The notes under the pieces are model-generated. The model ran no database searches. It had not been told where the DNA came from and saw only the letters and a list, made by a program, of their open reading frames with translations. From Enterobacter huaxiensis (lineage in GTDB: Bacteria; Pseudomonadota; Gammaproteobacteria; Enterobacterales; Enterobacteriaceae), in contig NZ_CP043342.1 in NCBI RefSeq assembly GCF_003594935.2, forward strand, positions 1,054,001 through 1,118,000: a DNA stretch of 64,000 nucleotides, given 5' to 3'. The position numbers were made by a program, and so were the translations under genes. Shown in pieces: positions 59,043 to 64,000 of the stretch; position 1 is the first letter of the stretch; each line of letters starts with the position of its first letter.

Positions 59043-60422
59043 ATGACTGAAAATAAAAGCCGCCGTGAGTTTATCAGCCAGAGCGGCAAAATGGTTACCG
59101 CCTGCGCGCTGTTTGGCGCCACCGGATCCGTCGCGTATGCTGCTGATTCCACGAAGGCAACCTGCGAGACCGGCAAACCAATGAACGTCACCGCACCACA
59201 CTATTACCTCGACAACGTGCTGCTGGAGGCCGGATTTAACGTCGACGGCGGCGTAGCGACAGGCACCCGCACCGAGCTGAAAACGCTGGAGATTAAAGAC
59301 GGGAAGATCGTCGCCCTGCGCGACAATAACAGCCACGCCGACGCCACGCTGCCGCACTATGATGCGGGTAAAAAGCTGATGCTTCCGGCGATGCGCGACA
59401 TGCACATCCATCTGGATAAAACCTTTTACGGCGGCCCGTGGCGCTCGCTGAACCGTCCGGTGGGAACGACCATTCAGGATATGATCCGCCTGGAGCAGAA
59501 GCTGCTGCCTGAGCTGCAGCCCTACACCCAGGAGCGTGCGGAAAAGCTTATCGATCTGATCCAGTCGAAAGGTTCCTCCATCGCCCGCAGCCACTGCAAC
59601 ATTGAGCCGGTTTCTGGCCTGAAAAACCTGGAAAATTTGCAGGCGGTGCTGGCTCGCCGCAAAGCGGGTTTTGACTGCGAAATCGTCGCCTTCCCGCAGC
59701 ACGGCCTGCTGCTGTCAAACTCTGAAAAGCTGATGCGCGAGGCGATGCAGGCCGGGGCGCACTACGTGGGCGGGCTGGACCCGACCAACGTCGACGGCGC
59801 GATGGAGAAATCCCTCGACACCATGTTCCAGATTGCGCTGGACTACGACAAAGGGGTGGATATTCACCTGCACGAAACCAGCCCGGCGGGCGTGGCGGCG
59901 GTAAACTACATGGTGGAAACCGTGGAAAAAACGCCGGCGCTGAAGGGGAAACTCACCATCAGCCACGCCTTTGCGCTGGCCACGCTCAACGAGCAGCAGG
60001 TGGATGAGATTGCCACCCGCATGGCGGCGCAGCAGGTGACGATTGCTTCCACCGTGCCGATTGGCACCCTGCACATGCCGCTGAAGCAGCTTCGCGAGAA
60101 GGGCGTGTTTGTCATGACGGGAACCGACAGCGTAATCGACCACTGGTCGCCGTACGGCCTGGGGGACATGCTGGAAAAAGCTAACCTCTATGCGCAGCTC
60201 TATATCCGCCCGAACGAGCAGACGCTTTCCCGCGCGCTCGGCATCGCCACCGGCGACGTGCTGCCGCTGAACGACAAAGGCGAACGCGTGTGGCCAAAAG
60301 CGCAGGACGACGCCAGCTTTGTGCTGGTAGACGCCTCCTGCTCCGCCGAGGCCGTGGCGCGTATTTCCCCGCGCACCGCGACGTTCCACAAGGGAAATCT
60401 GGTCTGGGGCACCGTGAGCTAA
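59043..60422 (+). CDS. yahJ: Tat-exported amidohydrolase YahJ (cytosine deaminase-like)
   Basis: 459 residues (E. coli YahJ 460) from 59043; a start five codons earlier is possible. Twin-arginine signal SRREFI followed by a hydrophobic stretch ending near SVAYA, so a periplasmic or membrane-attached enzyme. Amidohydrolase metal site: MRDMHIHLDKTFYG (HxH), RSHCNIEP, VDIHLHET, ISHAFAL and TGTDSVIDHWSP. Resembles cytosine/isocytosine deaminases. Substrate unknown; it may open a ring or deaminate a compound before uptake by the upstream permease. Confidence 0.93.
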   Translation: MTENKSRREFISQSGKMVTACALFGATGSVAYAADSTKATCETGKPMNVTAPHYYLDNVLLEAGFNVDGGVATGTRTELKTLEIKDGKIVALRDNNSHADATLPHYDAGKKLMLPAMRDMHIHLDKTFYGGPWRSLNRPVGTTIQDMIRLEQKLLPELQPYTQERAEKLIDLIQSKGSSIARSHCNIEPVSGLKNLENLQAVLARRKAGFDCEIVAFPQHGLLLSNSEKLMREAMQAGAHYVGGLDPTNVDGAMEKSLDTMFQIALDYDKGVDIHLHETSPAGVAAVNYMVETVEKTPALKGKLTISHAFALATLNEQQVDEIATRMAAQQVTIASTVPIGTLHMPLKQLREKGVFVMTGTDSVIDHWSPYGLGDMLEKANLYAQLYIRPNEQTLSRALGIATGDVLPLNDKGERVWPKAQDDASFVLVDASCSAEAVARISPRTATFHKGNLVWGTVS

Positions 60423-60485
60423 AAGCGAGCCGCCACCCGACAATGCCGTATACTGCTCTGCATATTCATCAAAGAGGGATCTGCT

Positions 60486-61220
60486 ATGGCACAAAATATC
60501 TACGACAACCCGGCCTTTTTCGAGGGCTACGCCCGGCTGCCGCGCTCCGTGCAGGGGCTGGACGGCGCGCCGGAGTGGCCCGCGCTGAAAAACATGCTGC
60601 CGGGTTTAACCGGCAAATCGGTTGTCGATCTCGGCTGCGGCTACGGCTGGTTCTGCCGCGCGGCGCGCGCGCTGGGCGCTTCTGACGTCACGGGCGTTGA
60701 TATCTCAGAAAAGATGCTCGCCCGCGCGGCTGAACTGACCGATGACCCACAGATTCACTATCAGCGTAGCGACCTGGAATCTCTCAGTCTCACCGAGAAC
60801 AGCCTCGATCTGGTCTACAGTTCGCTGGCGCTGCACTACCTGCCGGAGCTGGATACCCTGTTCGCGAAGGTTCAGCGTGCGCTCAGGCCGGGCGGCAGCC
60901 TGGTCTTTTCCATGGAGCACCCGATTTACACCTGCGCCACCCGTCAGGGCTGGTTGACCGACGACAGCGGCGAGCGGTTTTGGGGCGTGAACCATTATCA
61001 GGACGAAGGCCAGCGCGTCAGCAACTGGCTGGCGGACGGGGTGATTAAATATCACCGCACGCTGGGCACCACGCTCAACGCGCTAATCAAGGCCGGACTG
61101 ACGATCGATGAGGTCAACGAATGGGGCCCAGCGCAGGCGCAGATTGACGCCTGGCCCGCGCTGGCCGAAGAGGCTGAACGCCCGATGCTGGTGCTCATCG
61201 CCGCCCGTAAGGCTCAGTAA
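60486..61220 (+). CDS. Class I SAM-dependent methyltransferase
   Basis: 244 residues. Methyltransferase fold with motif I SVVDLGCGYGWFCRAARALG, acidic loop GVDISEKMLARA and LVYSSLALHYLPEL. Belongs to the methyltransf_11/25 group of small-molecule methyltransferases; the substrate cannot be told. 63 bp after yahJ, same strand, with its own AGAGGGA ribosome site; it may be transcribed separately. Overlaps the opposite SDR gene by 7 bp. Confidence 0.85.
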   Translation: MAQNIYDNPAFFEGYARLPRSVQGLDGAPEWPALKNMLPGLTGKSVVDLGCGYGWFCRAARALGASDVTGVDISEKMLARAAELTDDPQIHYQRSDLESLSLTENSLDLVYSSLALHYLPELDTLFAKVQRALRPGGSLVFSMEHPIYTCATRQGWLTDDSGERFWGVNHYQDEGQRVSNWLADGVIKYHRTLGTTLNALIKAGLTIDEVNEWGPAQAQIDAWPALAEEAERPMLVLIAARKAQ

Positions 61221-61816
61221 CCCACCTTGTAAACCCGCCCGCTCTGCACGCCTTCCACGCTGCGGCGATAGGCCAGCGCAACGGTGGCGGCGGGCACGCT
61301 TTCAAAGCCCGGAAAGAAACCGTCGTACGCCTCGGCGGATTCGGTCAGCACCGTCGGGCTGATCAGGTTGATGCGAATACCGCGCGGCAGCTCGCAGGCC
61401 GCGGCGCGCACAAACCCTTCCAGCGCCGCATTTACCGTGGTGGCATTCACGCCCTGTGCGATCGGCTCATGTGCCACAATCCCGCTGATGAGCGTAATTG
61501 AGCCGCCTTCGTTCAGGTAGTGCTGCCCGGTCAGCGCCAGGCGAACCTGCCCCAGGAGCTTATCCTGAAGACCCTGGTTGAAGTCGCTGTCCTTCATGGT
61601 CGCGAGCGGGCCAAAGTGCAGGCCGCCGCTGGCGGAGACAATCGCATCCACCGGGCCGATCTTTTCAAACAGCGCCTGGACGCTCGCCTGCGAGGTGATA
61701 TCCACCTGATAATCTCCCTGCGTACGCCCGACGCGGATGACCTCGTGGCGACGACCTAACGCCTCTGTGACTGCACGACCGACCGTACCGCTGGCACCAA
61801 TAATGACGATTTTCAT
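61214..61816 (-). CDS. Short-chain dehydrogenase/reductase without the YxxxK motif
   Basis: 200 residues; N-terminal nucleotide site VIIGASGTVGRAVTEALG and SDR fold through LISPTVLTES. At the usual active-site position the sequence reads QGVNATTVNAALEGFVRAAA, so the Tyr and Lys of YxxxK are not present. Either catalysis is altered or it is an NAD(P)-binding sensor. Divergent from the LysR gene 97 bp away, which probably controls it. Confidence 0.82.
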   Translation of the reverse strand: MKIVIIGASGTVGRAVTEALGRRHEVIRVGRTQGDYQVDITSQASVQALFEKIGPVDAIVSASGGLHFGPLATMKDSDFNQGLQDKLLGQVRLALTGQHYLNEGGSITLISGIVAHEPIAQGVNATTVNAALEGFVRAAACELPRGIRINLISPTVLTESAEAYDGFFPGFESVPAATVALAYRRSVEGVQSGRVYKVGY

Positions 61817-61913
61817 AGCCGACTCCTCATGTTGTGAGCCTTCATTCTTTAATAAATTAAATGTCGGATAAACTGGGCTAAAGTTAGATGATTGCTAACC
61901 AGGAGTTTGGAAT

Positions 61914-62801
61914 ATGGATAAGCTTCGCAGCATGGAGACGTTTATCGCGGTGGTGGAAAGCGGCAGCTTCACCGCGGCGGCGGCACGGCTGGAGATGTCG
62001 GCGGTGATGGTGGGAAAGTACGTTGCGCTGCTGGAATCCCGGCTCGGCACGCGCCTGCTGGAGCGCAACACGCGCCGTCAGAGCCTGACGGATGCCGGAC
62101 GGGTCTATTTCGACGAGGCGAAGCGGGTGCTTGAGCAGGTCTCCATTGCTGAAAATGCAGTCGAGCGGCTGCGTGCCGCACCCGCCGGGACGCTGCGCGT
62201 GACGGCGCCCACCTCCTTTGGCAGCTGCGTGATTGCGCCTCTCACCGCTACGTTTTTACAGCGCTACCCGGACGTCCGCGTGGAGCTGGACCTCACCAAC
62301 CGAATGGTGGATCTGGTGGATGAAGGCGTCGATTTGGCGATCCGCATCGGCGACGTTCGCAATGACGATCTGGTGGCGAAATACCTCTGCCCCTACAACA
62401 TGGTGATCTGTGCCGCGCCGGACTATCTAGCGCGCCACGGCACGCCGCAAACGCCCGACGATCTGGTGGATCACCTGTGTCTTTCACACACGGTGTGGAC
62501 GGCACGTAACGAGTGGCGGCTGCCGGGCGTGGAAGGGGAGGTGCGCTGGAAGCGGGATGCGATCTTAAGATGTAACGACGGCTACGGTTTACGCATGGCG
62601 GCGCGAGCGGGGGCGGGGCTGTTGCTACAACCGGAAGTGCTGGTGGCGGAAGAGCTGGCAAGCGGCAGGCTGGTGCGGGTGCTGGAGCAGTACACGCCCG
62701 CGCCGAGGCCGGTGCATTTATTGTGGCGTCAGGATTTACGTCAACTGCCTAAGCTTACGGAATTTATCGCCCATATTCTGCTAAGATTGGGCACAATATA
62801 A
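61914..62801 (+). CDS. LysR-family transcriptional regulator
   Basis: 295 residues; N-terminal HTH (SFTAAAARLEMSAVMVGKYVALLES, GTRLLERNTRRQSLTDAG) and a LysR substrate-binding domain (LDLTNRMVDLVDEGVDLAIRIG). This CrgA/DmlR-like subgroup is often divergent from the target gene; here that is the SDR gene. AGGAG stands 8 bases before the ATG. Confidence 0.88.
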   Translation: MDKLRSMETFIAVVESGSFTAAAARLEMSAVMVGKYVALLESRLGTRLLERNTRRQSLTDAGRVYFDEAKRVLEQVSIAENAVERLRAAPAGTLRVTAPTSFGSCVIAPLTATFLQRYPDVRVELDLTNRMVDLVDEGVDLAIRIGDVRNDDLVAKYLCPYNMVICAAPDYLARHGTPQTPDDLVDHLCLSHTVWTARNEWRLPGVEGEVRWKRDAILRCNDGYGLRMAARAGAGLLLQPEVLVAEELASGRLVRVLEQYTPAPRPVHLLWRQDLRQLPKLTEFIAHILLRLGTI

Positions 62802-62821
62802 AAAAAGAAGGTAATCAAAGA

Positions 62822-64000
62822 ATGTCTGCAAACAAACTCGCCAGCAGCGCGCAGGGCCTGCAATCATCTGCCATCCGTGAATTATTAAAACATAGCAAAA
62901 TGGCAGGGGTGATTTCGCTGGGCGGGGGTATCCCTAATCCCGATCTGTTCGACCACGAAGGGCTTAAAATTGCTGCCGATGCCGTCTTATCACAGCATTT
63001 TGGCGAGGCGTTCCAGTACGGCCTGACCGAAGGCGTACCGGGACTGCGGGAAGAGATTCAGCGCATCTGCGAAGGGCGCGGGATCCGCTGCAAGGCGGAT
63101 GATGTGGTGGTGACCTCCGGTTCGCAGCAGTCTCTCGACGTGCTGGCGCGTGCATTAATCAACCCAGGCGATACCGTTGTTGTTGAGCGCCCTACCTATC
63201 TCGCCGCATTACAGGTATTTGGCCTGGCGCAGGCGAATTTTGAATCCGTTGGCACCGACGGCGACGGAATGAAAGTGGATGAACTTGAAGCGCTGGTGGC
63301 AAATAAGCCGATTAAAGCGGTCTATATTGTTCCGACGTTTGGTAACCCGGGCGGGGTTACGCTTTCTGAAGCGCGCCGTAAACAGCTGGTGGAATTATCA
63401 AAGCGCTATGATTTCGTTATTATTGAAGACGATCCCTACAGCGAAATTAATTATACCGAGGAAGTGTTCCGCCCGTTAATTGCCCACGCCAAAGATATCG
63501 GCAATGAAGATAACGTGGTTTACACCTCCACCTTCTCGAAAATCCTCGCGCCGGGCACCCGCGTGGGCTGGGTGCTGGTCCCCGAGTGGCTGAAACGCGC
63601 GGTGGTTAACCTGAAGCAAACCACCGATCTGCACACCAGCACGCTGTCGCAGATGATGACCTATGAGTACCTGAAAACGGGGCGTCTGGCCGGGCAAATT
63701 ACGATGATCCGCGAAGCGTATCGCCAGAAATACCAGACGTTTGCGAATGAGCTGGAAGCCGAGCTGGGCGATGTGATGTCGTTCCACAAGCCAAAGGGCG
63801 GCATGTTCCTGTGGGCGAAAATGAACAACGGCATCAACACCACGAAATGGCTGGAAAAAACGTTGAGCAACGGTGTGGTATTCGTGCCGGGCGAGTTCTT
63901 CTACTGCAACGAGCCGGACCACACGACGCTGCGTATGTCGTTTGTGACGCCAACGGATGAGCAGCTGATAGAGGCAGTGAGACGCCTGAAAATCTCGCTG
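62822..64000 (+). CDS. PLP-dependent aminotransferase, class I/II (runs off the right edge)
   Basis: 393 codons to the edge without a stop; close to the usual ~400, so only a few residues are missing. Fold type I: ISLGGGIPNPDLF substrate region, VTSGSQQSLDVLARALINPG, FGNPGGVTLSEARR, IIEDDPYSEINY (PLP-contacting Asp), and the Schiff-base lysine in TSTFSKILAPGTRVGW. Resembles 2-aminoadipate/branched-chain transaminases of the LysN/KAT group. A weak AAGG lies 11 bases or so upstream; start could be shared with LysR transcript (20-bp gap). Confidence 0.85.
   Translation, partial: MSANKLASSAQGLQSSAIRELLKHSKMAGVISLGGGIPNPDLFDHEGLKIAADAVLSQHFGEAFQYGLTEGVPGLREEIQRICEGRGIRCKADDVVVTSGSQQSLDVLARALINPGDTVVVERPTYLAALQVFGLAQANFESVGTDGDGMKVDELEALVANKPIKAVYIVPTFGNPGGVTLSEARRKQLVELSKRYDFVIIEDDPYSEINYTEEVFRPLIAHAKDIGNEDNVVYTSTFSKILAPGTRVGWVLVPEWLKRAVVNLKQTTDLHTSTLSQMMTYEYLKTGRLAGQITMIREAYRQKYQTFANELEAELGDVMSFHKPKGGMFLWAKMNNGINTTKWLEKTLSNGVVFVPGEFFYCNEPDHTTLRMSFVTPTDEQLIEAVRRLKISL

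Overview
The window is chromosomal DNA of an enteric bacterium (Enterobacteriaceae, most like Enterobacter, Lelliottia or a close relative). The base for this is gene order and protein similarity recalled from E. coli K-12: the series asc - hydN/hypF - norVWR - srl/gut - mltB - pncC/recA/recX/alaS/csrA - serV/argX tRNAs - yqaBA/gshA/micA/luxS - emrBAR - ygaY - proVWX - nrdHIEF - ygaM/ygaC/alaE/stpA is the E. coli backbone, with high GC and several insertions and deletions. No phage, insertion sequence, integrase or CRISPR array was seen. The genus call is an inference.

Layout. 1-3.8 kb: beta-glucoside PTS operon ascFB and its repressor ascG. 3.85-7.7 kb: sigma54-type promoter, hydN, hypF and a NiCoT nickel permease gene added to the operon. 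7.7-9.9 kb: an SgrR/YbaE-type regulator, a 52-residue orphan protein and REP elements. 9.9-14.2 kb: nitric oxide detoxification genes norVW and norR around a promoter with three NorR sites. 14.2-19.1 kb: sorbitol operon srlAEBD-gutM-srlR-gutQ. 19.4-23.2 kb: mltB, then a zinc-type ABC importer behind a Zur-like box. 23.3-28.7 kb: pncC, recA (SOS promoter), recX, alaS, csrA. 28.9-29.7 kb: tRNA-Ser and four identical tRNA-Arg genes, followed by an odd CCA-ended cloverleaf-like element. 29.8-33.1 kb: yqaB, yqaA, gshA, the sRNA MicA, luxS. 33.2-35.6 kb: an AraC regulator and a fungal/actinobacterial-type 2-isopropylmalate synthase. 35.7-44.2 kb: emrRAB, an intact ygaY-type MFS gene (ygaZH absent), proVWX. 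44.4-51.5 kb: nrdHIEF, ygaM, ygaC, alaE, stpA, a short DUF2158-like protein, a wrecked ygaP, yqaE.

51.5-60.4 kb holds the most interesting block: a yah-type cluster (yahB regulator, yahD ankyrin protein, yahF/yahG FdrA- and DUF1116-family proteins, an NCS2-like permease, yahI carbamate kinase, yahJ Tat-exported amidohydrolase). FdrA/DUF1116 partners plus a carbamate kinase are the signature of a carbamoyl-transfer pathway that yields carbamoyl phosphate and then ATP. The substrate cannot be read from the sequence. 60.5-64 kb: a SAM methyltransferase, an SDR without the YxxxK motif, a LysR regulator and a PLP aminotransferase that runs off the right edge.

Intergenic regions carry REP elements and a second dispersed palindromic repeat (core CCCTCTCCC-N3-GGGAGAGGG, seven copies at five places).
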